NCBI GenBank assembly: GCA_963662175.1
Contig: OY759217.1
Location: forward strand, 20,276,562 to 20,340,561
DNA from: Aradus depressus
Lineage: Eukaryota > Arthropoda > Insecta > Hemiptera > Aradidae
DNA: 64,000 nt
Reading direction: 5' to 3'
Below the pieces are notes generated by a model. It saw nothing but the letters and a program-made list of their open reading frames with translations, did no database searches and was not told the DNA's origin. The position numbers and the translations under genes are program-made. Shown here piece by piece: positions 1 to 12,485 of this stretch (the first letter of the stretch is position 1; each line of letters starts with the position of its first letter).

Positions 1-40
1 TGGGGAAGTACATTGCCGACGATTCATTGACGACTCTTTT
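1..40 (+). repeat. family A repeat, 3' end
   Basis: The window opens inside the diagnostic family A terminus TGGGGAAGTACATTGCC..GATTCA followed by GACGACTC and Ts. The rest of this copy lies left of the window. Confidence 0.7.
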
Positions 41-674
41 GATTACTAATTTAGGTGATACATAAATATATAGTGATATTTTGCAAAATAATGTTTAAAT
101 CTTTGATAGATAAGAACAATGCGTGACTTAATCTTTGAGCTAATGCATTTAAGTGCTTAGGATAATCTGTTTAAGTCAAGATTACTCACGAAATAAATTT
201 AATTATGAGGACGCTTCGTTAACTGACTATATTAAGATGCTTACAGTCAGTGAATGATGGGAATTAAATTAAACTAGAAAACAGTTTAGGTGAAAATCAA
301 ATTTGAGTATCCATGCAGTGAAAGGATAAGAAAGACAGAGTCTAAATATGATTCACCAAATTTATTTATTTTGAATATTTACAATTGGTAATATGACCAT
401 AAATACATGTTAGAATACAATTTTTTTTAAATAAGTGAAAATTATAAAAAATAAATAATAGTCAAAGAATAATAATAATAAAATGAACTTAAAAAAATAA
501 ATAAAAATGAACAAGAAAAGTATATGAAAAGTATATACAACGATAACATGATGGTATATGTACAAAACAATAAATAAGAAAAATATTATATAATGAAAAT
601 AATAATGGTCTATGTACAAATCGATATAATAAACACAAAAAAAAGTGACGGAACTATACTAAACACCGAGCTGA
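41..674. other. AT-rich intergenic sequence
   Basis: No gene is seen. Positions 400-640 are an A/T-rich tract whose apparent minus-strand reading frame is low-complexity (F, Y, I, L). Confidence 0.6.
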
Positions 675-1135
675 TCATCCTGACGACACTAGTCACGGCG
701 AAGCAGCTGTTCTCATAAAGTCCTCACTCACACACTACCCACTTCCGAACGTAACCACACCTCACATCCAGGCAGCAGTTATCACTCTACATACAAGACA
801 CAAAAAATTAACCTTGTTGCCGTTTATTGCCCTCCGAGGTTCGCCATATCTCCTGCTACATTTTCAGCATTTTTCCGAAAATGGGGACCCTGTTTCATTG
901 CCGGTGGAGACTACAATGCTAAACACTAGCAATGGGGCTCGCGGCTCTGTACACCGAGGGGAAGGAGTCTCAATACTACAATTAACAATGACAACTTACA
1001 AACCACTTCACCGAGTACACCAACATACTGGCCAACTTCAAGACGCAAATTGCCAGACCTACTTGACTTTTTTGTACACAAGGGATTAGGAGGTATGCCA
1101 TCATCTGTCAGCACCACGACCCATCTCGACGACTG
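675..1135 (+). pseudogene. Jockey-like LINE endonuclease fragment
   Basis: Translating with one frameshift near 808 gives an endonuclease segment. HGEAAVLIKSSL comes first, then VAVYCPPR, then CFIAGGDYNAKH followed by a stop at the next codon. Later come PTYWPTSRRKLPDLLDFFVHKGL. Order and spacing match the Jockey-clade endonuclease, and GGDYNAKH holds catalytic residues. The reverse transcriptase is missing. Sequence after 1136 looks like a 3' UTR with an A-rich end near 1300, so the copy probably arose by internal deletion. Confidence 0.7.
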
Positions 1136-1629
1136 AATCGACGTTGGCTGTTTGACCTCCTGCCTGAGGAGGACGCTTGAGGAGGCGGTGATGGTGAACA
1201 GCTTCATCAAGTGATCCGGGTATTTTCGACATTCTGCTTCTGTGTTCATATTTGATTATTGTGTTCTCACTGTTGAAAATTGTCAATTAAATTGTGAACA
1301 ATAAAAAAAAATAATTGAATAAATAAAGGAAAGACTTGAAAGCTGTCATCAAGGTAAAAACTGGTCTCTAAAATATTTCTGAAATAATTACTCATATAAA
1401 AATATCATTATTTCTTTAAAATAGAAACAATTTTGGTTCGTTGTGTAACATAAAAGAACTTACCTGTATCATTAACATCCATTATAGAGTATCAGATATT
1501 TGCAGAAAAATGTTTACTCATTAAAAAAAAGGACCACTCACATGACTTGCAGGCTATGAAATGTGGAGCAATTTGCGAGCAAGGTATTGAAGGGCTTAAC
1601 TTGAATTTAAATTCCTTTTTTTCCGTTAT
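1136..1629 (+). other. probable LINE 3' UTR and AT-rich sequence
   Basis: The first 180 bases are GC-richer and end in an A-rich run near 1303, consistent with the 3' UTR of the Jockey-like fragment. The rest is AT-rich with no recognisable gene. Confidence 0.35.
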
Positions 1630-1680
1630 TTTGCCCTGAAGAAGGGGCGTAAGAACGTCCCGAAATGTCGTCGTGAAAAA
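1630..1680 (+). ncRNA. hammerhead-like motif P1
   Basis: CTGAAGA (1636-1642) and one extra A precede a 7-bp hairpin GGGGCGT/ACGTCCC with an AAGA loop. Then comes GAAA (1662-1665) and ATGTC or ATGTCGTC. The core matches hammerhead stem II and its flanks. The closing stem I is poor (a C-G pair, a mismatch, then TTTT/AAAA). It may be inactive. Confidence 0.45.
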
Positions 1681-1814
1681 AACAGTTCCGGAAAATTTAT
1701 ATAAAATTATTATCTTAATTTTAATTTAAAGAATATCTACTGTAGGTATTATTCTTTTTGTACTCATAGTTTCAATTTTTTATTAATTGATTCAATTTTA
1801 TTTTTTATTAGGAT

Positions 1815-1945
1815 TGCTAATTTTAATCCATGTATGTCAGACTCTAGGAGTTAATATCTGTTTATGTAGCTATTTTATAAGCTTTCTTAATGTATACATT
1901 CTTATGTTATGGCCTAACGGAAATAAATATTAATATTATCACCAC
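1815..1945 (+). repeat. dispersed 3' tail element (TTAACGGAAATAAATATT type)
   Basis: This unit runs from TCTAGGAGTTAATATC to ATGGCCTAACGGAAATAAAT with an ATT-rich end. Diverged copies occur at 19640-19735 and 45395-45485. It is probably a LINE or SINE 3' end. Confidence 0.45.
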
Positions 1946-2165
1946 GAAATTTTATATGTAAATTCAAAACCACATAAGGACGTCACCTATAAAAATTGGC
2001 TGATGGAAAGGGGTGTCCTGCTCAACTCAAAACCCTAATTGCCTATGTAATGAATGTATCGACACGAAATTTAGTATCAGGAAGCCCAGTCTAAGACAAC
2101 ATTATCAATTTTTAGTTAAAATTATCGAATGGTTTTAGAACAAGAGCGAAAACGTAATTGATGAT
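1945..2165 (+). repeat. family A repeat copy
   Basis: The copy has a unit with CATAAGGACGTCACCTAT and the conserved ATGAATGTATCGACACGAA block. It ends with GGTTTTAGAACAAGAGCGAA and AATTGAT. The GGGGAAGT terminus is absent. Confidence 0.65.
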
Positions 2166-3584
2166 TATTATAGCCTCTGAAAGATCTACGAGAAGTTTCG
2201 TGCAGTTTCTGTTCTCTCTGGATCATCTCAAGTTGCCTGTTCCTTGACTTCTGATCCCCTAGGATGAGACAAAGCTGTAGAATGGTGGAGAAGTGAGATA
2301 TTATTTTTTGAGAGGGAGGGTGGCTATCAAATGGCCCTCTGTCAGCCGGGAGGACAGGGGAGGGGGATGGTTCACACTTGTACTATGCTAATGGGTCCAC
2401 CCCAATTGACACTCCCTGGACCCACCAACTGTAGCCTCATCCCTCACTACAATGGTTCTACAGATCCGACACAGACGTCCCTCTCAGCTAAATATTTCAA
2501 TCAGATGCAGCCCTCTACTCGAGTCACCGTCCACTTGGGTCCACTCCAATCTCCTTCCCTCCTTGGTCACCGCATTCGAGAAGGATGGACCTCAACAATG
2601 GCTCAAATTTAGTTTTCTGTTCATCAGATTGTACGAGAATTAATGCAGGTTTTATGTGTCTTAATCTTTTTGATCTTTATTGTACAAAAATCCAAGATAG
2701 AGTTTTGACGAAATTTCACTTCTTAAGGTCCTCTGAACACGTTATGAATGTTTTCGTATCTGTCTGTGTGTAAATAATAGAAATTTTGTAAGCGCTCTTA
2801 CTCAGAAAATATTATAGCAATAAACTTGAAATTTGAGATAAAGATGTCACATAGTATATTTTACCGCTTAATTTATGACCTAATTAAAAATCTCTCATCT
2901 TAATCTCTCAGTACATGTGACTTCTTCATCCTTGAACTTGAATTTGAACCTTAATGATTTAATTAGTTTTAAATGAAAGTGTTTAGAAAATCAACAAAAT
3001 ATATTTATATATATATTTTTTCTTGATTTCAATATATATGTAATCACGCATCATCAAATGGCCAAATCGAACGACCTCAAATCTTCAAGGATTCAATATT
3101 TCCCGATCTAAAGTTATCGGGGACTGAGTTTGAACTCTGAATTTTTTACAAGTGGCACAACTTGGGAGGCAATACGTAAGTGGTAAGTATTAACGTAACA
3201 AATGTCAAAATTTTGATGACAATGACTAAACAAGAGACGAAATTTGATGAGCAAGAACTGAAGAAGTGTCTTAATTTAGAGACGATCTGCGAGTAGGCTG
3301 TAGGCATGTAAATGAAAATTAATAATAATATTACAAAAATAATTATGACAATTAATTAAAAACATGAAATTTCTAATAAACAAATAAGAGAACTAAATGT
3401 TGAGCTAACAACTTATATGACATAATATCGAAGTAATGAGGGTGACAAGAAGAAAATAAAATAAAACTATACATAATATTTATAATGAAAATTGTCTAGG
3501 GGGAAGGTCACAGCCTTAGGTAATCTCAGATAACCTGAGGATTGTAGAAATATGATAGCCTAGCAAACTTTGGTGTTACTTTTG
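2166..3584. other. unassigned sequence with a GC-richer island
   Basis: Positions 2200-2620 are GC-richer and hold a 93-codon plus-strand frame (2331-2612) rich in P, S, T and G with no recognisable domain. The remainder is AT-rich. No convincing gene is seen. Confidence 0.4.
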
Positions 3585-3716
3585 AACTTAGTGCTGACAA
3601 TGATGTAAGCCGAAACCTGTTCACTTTATGTATATAATTTTGTGGAATTATACAATATAAAATTTAAACAAGTTCCATGTTTTTATTTATTTTTATTAGC
3701 TTTCTACAACATGAAC
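3585..3716 (+). repeat. P-type half element with degenerate hammerhead-like motif
   Basis: CTGACAA (3594-3600) is followed by T, an eroded hairpin around GTAA, then GAAACC. Flanking AGTG and CACT can form a 4-bp stem I. The element runs to an A/T-rich tail ending TTATTAGCTTTCTACAAC. An inverted copy of the same unit lies at 10975-11105, where the hairpin is intact (GGC/GCC). Confidence 0.5.
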
Positions 3717-4560
3717 ACAGATCGTAAAAATGTATGCGATAATGACTTGAACACTTCTTTTCCTGAGTTATTCAGGCGTAAGGGTGGAATAATTTAGGGG
3801 ATAAATAGTGTAAAGTATAATTTTTGGAAGTGATAAGAAGTAGCTTAATCTGAGGGGTAATAACTTATAGATGGCCAAATTTTAATGTAATAATTTAAAA
3901 GGTGTAATGTGGGAGTGAAACATGAGAAATGGCCTTATTGGAGGGGAAATTATTATTCATCTACTTATTTATCTCTGATTATCTTTCATCCCTTTCAGGA
4001 ATTCTACGAAGAGAGCACCCCTAATCAGTCCGCCCCTCATTAATGAATGAAAAATTGAAGTTAAAATCCTCTGGATATGAATATCATTTACCAATCACTG
4101 CATTGAATTTTTAAATTTTATTTTGTAATTTTTTGTCAATAATATATTCAGAAAACAGATAATGAGTTCAGGGAACAGCGTCAATGCTTGTATATTGTTT
4201 GATTTCGAAGAGTTTTCCTTATTACAATAGTATTATTTTTTTTAAAATTATTATTTCATTAATTAACACATAATATTCCTTTTTTCTGTCAGTAGCATGT
4301 TTATTTTTGGTGACAGGACCGAATCGGATGGAATTACCTTCAACATGTGCATATTATGTTGTATTTAATACCGACAGTTTTGAGGAAAAAAAAAAGAATT
4401 ATCTCACAAATTAGTCATAATGAAACCTCTGTATAATTAAAATTATACCTCATATTATTATCTTGCAAATTATGTACTTTCTCATGATATTACCACAAAA
4501 ATGTTTCAACAATACTATTATAATTTCGCGAGCTATTTCTCCTGACATGTTGCCACTCGT
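3717..4560. other. AT-rich intergenic sequence
   Basis: No gene, RNA or repeat boundary recognised. Confidence 0.5.
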
Positions 4561-4815
4561 TTAGTCATTATCATCCACTCCATAAGAACGGCACCTATTA
4601 ATTTTAAGCCCTATCGACCGAAGGACTCATTTCAAAAACACTAATCATTACCGGAGTAATGATAATATATCAACACAAAATTTAGTACGACACAGAAGCC
4701 TTTAAATCAACTATTGATTTTTAGGCTGAAAGGTCGATTGGTTTTGGAGGGAGAGCAAAAACTTAATTGATTAATTCGTGATGGGGAAATACATTGCCAG
4801 TGATTTACTGACTTT
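4561..4815 (+). repeat. family A repeat copy with 3' end
   Basis: The copy contains CATAAGAACGGCACCTATTA, a truncated TATCAACACAAAATTTAGTA block, GGTTTTGGAGGGAGAGCAAAAA and the terminus TGGGGAAATACATTGCCAG ending in a T run. Confidence 0.75.
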
Positions 4816-7800
4816 TTTTTTCAATTTTCTCACAAGATGCGCCACATGTTAAAAGACCATGTTTAGAAGTTAAACACAGTACGCGATCACTGTTTATTAT
4901 ATTATATTTAGACAATTTCGTAATCGTAAAAAATTTTGAGATCGAGTTTTCAATGGAATTACACGTGTTGAGGTCGATTTAGCCATTTTCACCATGATTT
5001 CTGTTGTGTAAGCATATTACACACATTATTCTTACTCAAAACATTGTTACGGAAAAATACAATAGTGATTGCGATCTAGACTTGCCTAATTATTAAACCC
5101 TTTTGATATCTTATGAAGTTCATAAAAATGTATATAGTCACATTGAAGGATTATATGTGATTATTTTTCCTAATCTAGTGGCAGCTCCTGATGGAGAAAT
5201 AATAGAAAACAATGTATTTTGGACAAGTATCAATTTTCCTTACTAAAATCACAAACTATAATAACTAAGCGACCCAGTAAAGAGGGGGGAGTTATAAGTG
5301 ACTCCTGTTTAAAAATTTGTGCTAACCGGTAGGCGCAAATTCATGAACGCCTTTAAAGTCAAATGGTAATTACAAACTGGCAAGTCTGCCATAAAACCCA
5401 AGGCGAACATTTACAGGGATCGTAAATTTAATTAAGAAAGCCCACTTAAAAGTTTATAATTGTTAAATATCTACAAAGTTTGTCTGGAGGGTAGTTGAAC
5501 CTTCCATTTGAGAAAGCAGGCAATGAAACTCCTTCGATGCGATCCTGATACTAACCTTCATAAACCCGGGGAAAGTGGGCACTTAATGAATAAAATCAAG
5601 CCTGGGCAGATATTGGCAGAGCAAGGGGCTAAAAATGAAGATAAACTATGCTGTGCTTCTTAGCAAAACAATTATGAGTGTTTACTTTAATTTCTATTAA
5701 ATCTTATTATTTTTTTATCAGTTATTCTTTCTTCTCCCAAGCATTTTTATTAATGTATTTCGTTTCTTATGTATCTTATACCAGCAAAGCGTTGTGTGCC
5801 TTGTCTATTGTGTATAAACAAATAAAATAAATAAAAAACAGGAGATGTGAAACTTCTTGTAATCAATTCAGTGCAATATTTAAATAATGCTGAGAAAATG
5901 CTCTGCAACACGGGCCAGGAGAATGTACATACATAGTTCAAATAATCAAACAAAATAAAATGAAAAATAAAGAAAAACATACGTTAATATCTCTGCAAAA
6001 AATGTTAAGTAACAATATAAAATGAGTCTTTTTTTGAAAGTTTCTTTATTCCGTCTCCCCATGTTTTTATGAACAAAAGGCTAATAACTCTTCTAGATAA
6101 GTGCTGATCCCTTCTCAGAGAACAATCACGACGTCAAATCGAAGGCTTCAATGTTTAAAGAGAGAGAGGGTGAGGACTGGGATGGTCGGCATGGGAAGTC
6201 CTGGGGACAACAGGGAGGGGGGGGGGGGGGGGGGGGGGGGGCTCGTACGAGGTGGCGAGGTAAAAAGAAGACATGGGAATGAGCTGAGAGTGAACCGTGG
6301 TCGAGGTCGGCCTTCCTGACACCCAAAGCTAGCTAACCGTAGGATAGTAAAATGATTATTAGATTTTAATATATACAAAAAAGACAGATGTTAGAAAGTG
6401 CCAAGTTTGAAAATAAAGTTGCGTATTTATGAAGGTTATTTGGACTTTCTCATTTAGCGATCTTATAGAGGTGTGAAGCGGGGAGGGGAGGGAGTTGGAG
6501 GTTGGCCTGAATGGTCCTTTATGAGAACTGAAAGGAGGAAGGAAGGCTAATCAAGGAGGCGGTGAAAGGACGCCTGGTGTTGGTGCCTAATGCAGCCTCG
6601 GCACCTCCAGCACCTAGGCCCGCCTCAGATCCACGTTAATTTACCTTTATCCCGCTAATCCTTGCGGATTGATGGACTGATATATGGCACCCTCCTTGGC
6701 ACCTCCTTAGCTACACAACTCACGGCTCTACACATATTACAACTAGTTTCTCGAGTGTAAAACATGAGCTTGATCAATAGTTTTGCAGTAGTTATTTAAA
6801 CAATACTATTTAAAAAATTGTGGTTTAAAAGACTAAAAAACACGCTTTTATGAGTAGCGCACTAAAAAGTTAAAAATTCCCATGACCACCTCCCTCCTCC
6901 ATCATCAGGCCCTCCTGATGACAATATGTAACCAAAGGACTCATTGAGACAAGTGAAACGAACCCAAACTTGATGGGCTTATTGTTAATCATTGAGAAGT
7001 CCCTATGAGCCTTGAGAAGCCTGGGACCGTTACAGTCCAGAAAGCCCTGCGGTGCCCTTCAAACCCCACCACGACAGGGTCAACCCAGAGAATACCCGCC
7101 CTATCACTATGGAAGGGATAACCGTATGATCATAAATTACTAAATTATTAACAGATATGTATCTGAAAAATGCTACAAATATGTCTTACCCTGTTTTTTA
7201 TGAGTACACCAAACAGTATGTACACTCTCTGCGCAATATCCATTATTAACACACAATTTGTAAGTTAAAAATAGAAGAAAAACCCATTTTGTTTACCTTC
7301 TTCATTGAATTTTTAGCATTTTTTCGGTTAAATTATTCATACTGTTTCAATAAAAACTGTAATTTAATTTTCAGAAAAAAAATCGTGTTTTATACAATCA
7401 AATGAAGTTATAAACATTTCTTCATAAAAGTCCTTCCCATTAAAAATAATTAATTCAAATACGTCTTAATTTCTTTGAGTAGTTTAAACAATATATTCCA
7501 CAAACAGTTACATATTTATAAAAAGCATGTATCTCAAGGATTGTTTCAATAGAAAGGATAAATTTAATAACGAAGATAAATTTAATATTTGAAGTCAGTC
7601 TGGCAATTTGTTCTCATGTATAGGTGTGTCAATGGCAGGTTGTTTTCACAAACACTGCCGAGTGGTTTGTTAGCAGATCTCTCTTGTCAATGGAAATATC
7701 CGTAATAAACAATGGCCAAATCCACTGACATTTGAATAGGAACACGAAAATAAATTTAATCGAATCCTTGTCAAATTTAAATTTCACTCATATACCTACA

Positions 7801-8035
7801 TATTTGAATTTAGTTTCATTTTTATTTCATTTTACTTCTTGGAATCTTTTAGGTATAAAGTTAAATTGAGTAATGTTCTGTAGTCAAAAAATCTGAAATA
7901 TACTCTTTGGTTTCTTTCATATTGCAGGTTAAGAGAAAAGTAAAAAAAACATTGTTGACGTCTTAAAATTTTTTTTGAAGAATTCGACCAGTACATTAAG
8001 AAAATAGAAAATTCTCACAGAATAGGGTTTTCTGA
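4816..8035. other. unassigned AT-rich sequence with a few GC-rich islands
   Basis: No gene is recognised over about 3.2 kb. GC-richer patches lie at 6140-6330, 6470-6720 and 7000-7120. The reading frames in them are G/P-rich low complexity. A 25-G run sits at 6217-6241. Confidence 0.45.
6217..6241 (+). repeat. poly-G tract, 25 bases
   Basis: This is an uninterrupted G run within a purine-rich stretch. Overlapping frames there are low-complexity only. It could form a quadruplex, and its assembled length is unreliable. Confidence 0.9.
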
Positions 8036-8056
8036 ATATGTTACCGCTGGACGTGA

Positions 8057-8057
8057 G

Positions 8058-8096
<39 letters not shown>

Positions 8097-8097
8097 C
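8057..8097. repeat. TA dinucleotide microsatellite
   Basis: This is a TA run with one ATAAAT interruption. The plus-strand reading frame across it is an artefact. Confidence 0.85.
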
Positions 8098-8099
8098 AT

Positions 8100-9069
8100 A
8101 TTTAATGGTTCTCCAGAGAATAATCAACTTTCTTTGATTTATACTTCGTGTTTATCACAAAATAATTTGAAAAACTTGTTTTTATCAATAAATATGGAAC
8201 TAACTACCTTTTATTTATCAGAATTGTTTCTTATATTTTGACAAATTTATCAAAACATATTCATTTTGATACGTGATACTGAATATGTATATGTTGTATT
8301 AACTTAAAAGTTTTCTAATGAGAAACGTGTCTATGAATAAATTTTTTATGTTGATTCATTTTTCAAACTAATCAGAATCAAAAATTTAGTAAGACATAGA
8401 TTCAGGGAAAGAGAGGGTTATTTCACCATTTAAATCTAGAGGCAGCGTTTCATCGCCAAATGTTTATTTTTTTATTTTAAAAGAATAAGATGGAAAATGT
8501 TGCATTTCTATTTTCATGAGGGACAAATATAGGTTTTCGGTTCTCATTTTCAGGACACCCTCTGAAAGATAGACTCATTGTACTTGGCATACAACTACGC
8601 CTGTAGCCCAGAAAGACCATTATCTGCATCAAAATTTCTCGATGAGGACCAGAAGATATGAGCGTTCAAAACTCGACTTTTTCAACAATTCACTGCATTC
8701 TATAGGATATATTATAATTGAGACTATATCTTTATTAATTCCGTCAGATTTTTTTTTCAAATAAATTGTTGTGTAGTATATCCTTTTGAAATTATTCACA
8801 AAGGCAGTTAAATATACTATATAAAGTATAATAGTTTTCTTGAATTTGGCACTGAATTGAATTTTGGACTGTGGCGTGGCGCATCATTCAATCCCAACTA
8901 ACAAAATATTGGTAGAACATCATAATTAAAAATTTATGTTAAAAAACGTTAAATGTTCTCATATTAAAACAAAAATCATCGAAACCATTTTTCAGGATCA
9001 GAATAATGACTTGCCCCATATCAATGTAAATCATTGAAAACTGCATCAGAAATAGCAAAATAGGTAGTG
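8100..9069. other. AT-rich sequence, possibly the body of the following Helitron end
   Basis: No gene is seen. If the terminus at 9070-9102 belongs to a Helitron, some of this stretch is its body, but I cannot place a 5' TC end. Confidence 0.35.
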
Positions 9070-9102
9070 ATTTTCATGGGCAATGCCGTGTGCTACTGCT
9101 AG
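9070..9102 (+). mobile_element. Helitron 3' terminus
   Basis: GGGCAATGCCGTGTGCTACT leads to GCTAG before T. It is a diverged match to the Helitron end with a short GC hairpin about 10 nt before CTAG. The hairpin here is weak. Confidence 0.45.
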
Positions 9103-10641
9103 TATTATATAAATGAGATTTTGACGACAAAGATATGTAGTTCAAAACAAAGGAAGACGAGAGTGTGACAAGATGGCATTCGTCAATATGACCTCTCAGA
9201 TAAACACCAAGCAAATGGAACTATTGTTAAGGAGGTCCTGGTGTATGGCGGGCTTGCCGGATGATAGGCTGCTGGCTGGCTACTGTGTGGTGTGGCGGGT
9301 TTGCCGTCTGATAGGTTTGCAGGCTAATTGGAGGAGGAGCTCTCCGCCTGGAAAGGAAACCGTAATTCGGGGGAGCTCATGGCGGAAAGATAAGCTCCAC
9401 CGTGTAATTGGTTTAGTATGAGCTCCACCCCCCTTCCTTTCACACTGTTTAAACAGCCACCACTCTCAAATGACTTAAGAGCATTCTTCCAAAGGCAAAT
9501 TCTCTTAGTCTTCCTCCTTCAGTGTCCTTTCTTCAGTAACACAAGATATATTCACAGCACAAGAAAACGTAAACACAATATAATACATAATAAACTGTAA
9601 CTAACAGGATATGCAGTATTGCCGGGGGATAACTATACATCTTATTATTTTGCTACTCCTAGCAAAAATATATTCAGCTATTTTCACACTGCGAAAACGT
9701 TTAAAAATGAATCGTTGTTATGAAATATTATATCCAGACAAGAGGGAGAGGCTCCAGCAACACACATATACAGTAGACCACACAGGATCTAAAATGTACC
9801 ATTACTAGCAAAGAGGGGCGGAGTACTCGTTATTTCTTCTCTTCTCTAAGTGTAAACCTACATCATTACTCAATCAACCAAAATCAGTACTCTATCACCC
9901 AAATAAAGACATTCATGATAATAAATAAATAAAAATACACTACATTTACCATACATTAGACCTAAATACACAATTTATAACAAGAGGAGGGGAGAAGTAG
10001 TCGATATTCCTTCATCCCTGAACACTTATCTTCATACCTTTTTTGGAGTGGAGTACTTGAAATTCTTCTTCTCCTCTAAACATAAACCTACACTAAATCA
10101 GTACCCAAATCACGCAAATAAATATATTTGTACTGGTAAACAAATATCTATTCAACTATAAATTTGGGAGTTGAGAGTCTAGGGGTTTAACAATATAACC
10201 ATTTTTTTAAATAAAACATTCCATAACTAGCCAAAAAAAAATGAAAATACTTTTATCCTAGTATTGTTTTTCTGAGAAAATAACGGCCTAAAAGGACATA
10301 AAATACATTTTAAGAGAATGGTGTCCAAGTGAGTACCAAGTACATTTAGTATCATCCATTTTGTTTATTTTAGGGTAGTCGGGAGGGAAAAGGATCTCTT
10401 CTTTGTGCTTCACCCTGTGTGTTGCATTGCGATGAGAATAAAGTTATGAAGGTAGTCACACGTTGGCTACAGAGACCACAGGTCGTGGAGATCTTAGATT
10501 AAACAAATTTTAACGTTGTCAACACATAAAATGGAATTTTCAATTTTACTTTGAGGGTTGAGAGGTTGACATTACATAGCTCCTAATGTTGCAATGGGCA
10601 CTGCGGTACAATATCCGAATACATTTGTGCGATCTGTGTCG
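9103..10641. other. unassigned sequence with a GC-rich island and a diverged duplication
   Basis: Positions 9165-9430 are GC-rich. A frame of 82 codons starts in a good context (AAGATGGCA), but no domain is seen. TGGCGGGYTTGCCG recurs at 9247 and 9293. Segments 9815-9925 and 10035-10130 are diverged copies of one unit containing GTGGAGTACT-like and AAACCTACA blocks. Nothing else is recognised. Confidence 0.4.
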
Positions 10642-10968
10642 AGTTAGTTATTATGGCTAATGCCCGGGCTTTAATTACAAAATTAAATCACCTACTACCA
10701 GAGCGCTCGTTCGTCACTCTGGTGGACATGAGCCCGGTACTACTCGGAGTCCTACATTTTGCCTACCCTAAATTTTTATTCAACTAGGATAAGGGTCTTG
10801 TGACAACATACAGGCTCGGGACCATCGCATAACGTCTCATCCGAAAGACGGCGTGATCAAGATTTTTTCATCTCCCAGATAAAAAACCTGAGGGCCTCGG
10901 CCGGATTTCGAACTCACGATCTTGAGCTAAGAAGGCAGGGACGCTACTTCTGAGCTAACGGCGCCCTC
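10642..10968 (-). repeat. tRNA-derived SINE B copy, near full length
   Basis: On the minus strand it starts GAGGGCGCCGTTAGCTCAGA (tRNA A-box region). A B-box-like GAGTTCGAAATCC and the post-head hairpin (TTTTTTATC type) follow. It ends in TAACTAACT. The head resembles a tRNA but is not a working tRNA gene. Confidence 0.8.
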
Positions 10969-10974
10969 CGATCT

Positions 10975-11105
10975 GTGGAAAGCTAATAAAATAAATAACG
11001 AGCAAAGAACTTGTTTAATTTTTTTATTGTCTAATTTCACAAAAATATGTACATAAATTGTAGAGGGTTTCGGCTTACGCCATTGTCAGCACAAAGTTCC
11101 AAAAC
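10975..11105 (-). repeat. P-type half element with hammerhead-like motif
   Basis: Read on the minus strand, CTGACAA, T, GGC-GTAA-GCC hairpin and GAAACCC lie at 11063-11090. The unit ends with CAAGTTCTTTGCTCG and AGCTTTCCAC. It is the inverted counterpart of 3585-3716. G8 of the hammerhead core is replaced by A in both copies. Confidence 0.5.
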
Positions 11106-12233
11106 GTAGACACGTATTTATAGTCACATATTATATTATTTACTTTACTCTGGTACAATACATTAACATCCAGTAACACAAGTCATGAAGATTACACAGT
11201 CCTTTTGTATATTTATTATTTAAAAATTGACTTTTGCACATGAATGACAGTTTTATAATGAATACTCGAAAGATTTCAATCGGATGATAAAAATTGTTTA
11301 ATGTGTAAACATCTTAGTTAAAAAAAAATCGACCTGTAGTAATCTTATGAAAGCGACTAAAAGGAGAAGGGATATCATGCACGGCAAAGACAATGCACAC
11401 TCAAACTAAGTTGTGGAGGGGATAGGTCAATTTCTCTGTAGAATGATCGTGAATGGCCCTAGCTCTGGCGGCGTCTATACTTCGTTAACGTGTTACGTTA
11501 CTGATGCCAAACAAGTTTATAAGCTATTCCAAAAATGAAAAAAAACAAAAAAACATTAAGGCGTAGTCAAGGTCCACTCCGTAGATTTTCCGTGAAAACG
11601 TCGAGATAAAATCATAACAAGTGTTTTTTCATTTTCTTTTCGATGCTGCCGTAGCTCTTGCAATAGCTCGGCACTAGTCTTTTTCGGTTTTTTAAATTCC
11701 TTTTGATGCGAGCTTTCCTCTTTGCGCTTATTTGCGTTTTCTATAATTCCGCGCATATTTACGATTCATATAAGACGACATTTTTAATTTTTTTGCAATT
11801 TTCAACTCAATATAGATTTTTACGTCTATTTCGGCAAATATTTTTATTGTTTCACTTTGAGTCCTAGTAGTGCTTCTCAAGCTCTTTACAATGTCACCCA
11901 AATCAACGTCCCATCTAAACGCGTTATCACGCTACACTAATTTCTAATTTTACACAACGCTAATTCGCAACAATCATCAGCCGGCACCCACACTAGCCCG
12001 ATAACGTCACAGGCAAAACAAACACTGCACAACACATGCTCTATCCATTGTGACCTCAATCGTTGTTATCGCATTATTAGTCTTGTAGTTATTAGTGATT
12101 GAAATCTGACGGTATTTTGTAACACAAGAAAGTTTGACCGGCTATCACTGTGCTTAACGAGTGAATAGACGTTTTCACGTCAAAAAAAAGTCTGCCTTGC
12201 CTATCCATGATTTAATTACATAAATATATATAT
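11106..12233. other. unassigned sequence; includes a dispersed block shared with 62.6 kb
   Basis: Positions 11440-11530 (TCTGTAGAATGATCGTGA, GGCGGCGTCTATACTTCG, CGTTACTGATGCCA) match 62590-62690, so this is part of a dispersed repeat. Inside it, the minus-strand frame 11756-11556 gives 66 residues rich in K, E and R (MRGIIENANKRKEESS). I do not recognise it, and it is probably part of the repeat. Confidence 0.4.
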
Positions 12234-12485
12234 ATGTATATATACCAATTTTCCGTCGGCTTTCTCGCAAAGAATGTATAGGTGGCTGTCCTTATAGGGT
12301 TTTGAATTTAAATATACAATTTCAACAACAGTCGATTTGCTTGAAAATCATATATATATATATATATATGATTTTCAAGCAAATCGACTGTTGTTGAAAT
12401 TGTATATTTAAATTCAAAACCCTATAAGGACAGCCACCTATACATTCTTTGCGAGAAAGCCGACGGAAAATTGGTATATATACAT
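12234..12485. repeat. perfect 252-bp palindrome within a family A copy
   Basis: The two 126-bp arms match exactly about a centre at 12359/12360 inside a TA run. Each arm contains family A sequence (GGACAGCCACCTATA, TTCAAAACCCTATAAGG). The right side continues into a normal family A 3' half, so the palindrome replaces the inside of that copy. Confidence 0.9.

Noticed and set aside
410..619. Minus-strand 69-codon frame rich in F, Y, I
   Set aside because: Translation of an A/T low-complexity tract. The same applies to 31127-31357 and 35760-36075.
8038..8241. Plus-strand frame through the TA microsatellite
   Set aside because: Its start encodes alternating I and Y from a TA repeat. No domain.
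11556..11756. Lys/Glu-rich 66-codon minus-strand frame as a gene
   Set aside because: It lies beside a block repeated at 62.6 kb, has stops shortly upstream in frame, and shows no known domain.
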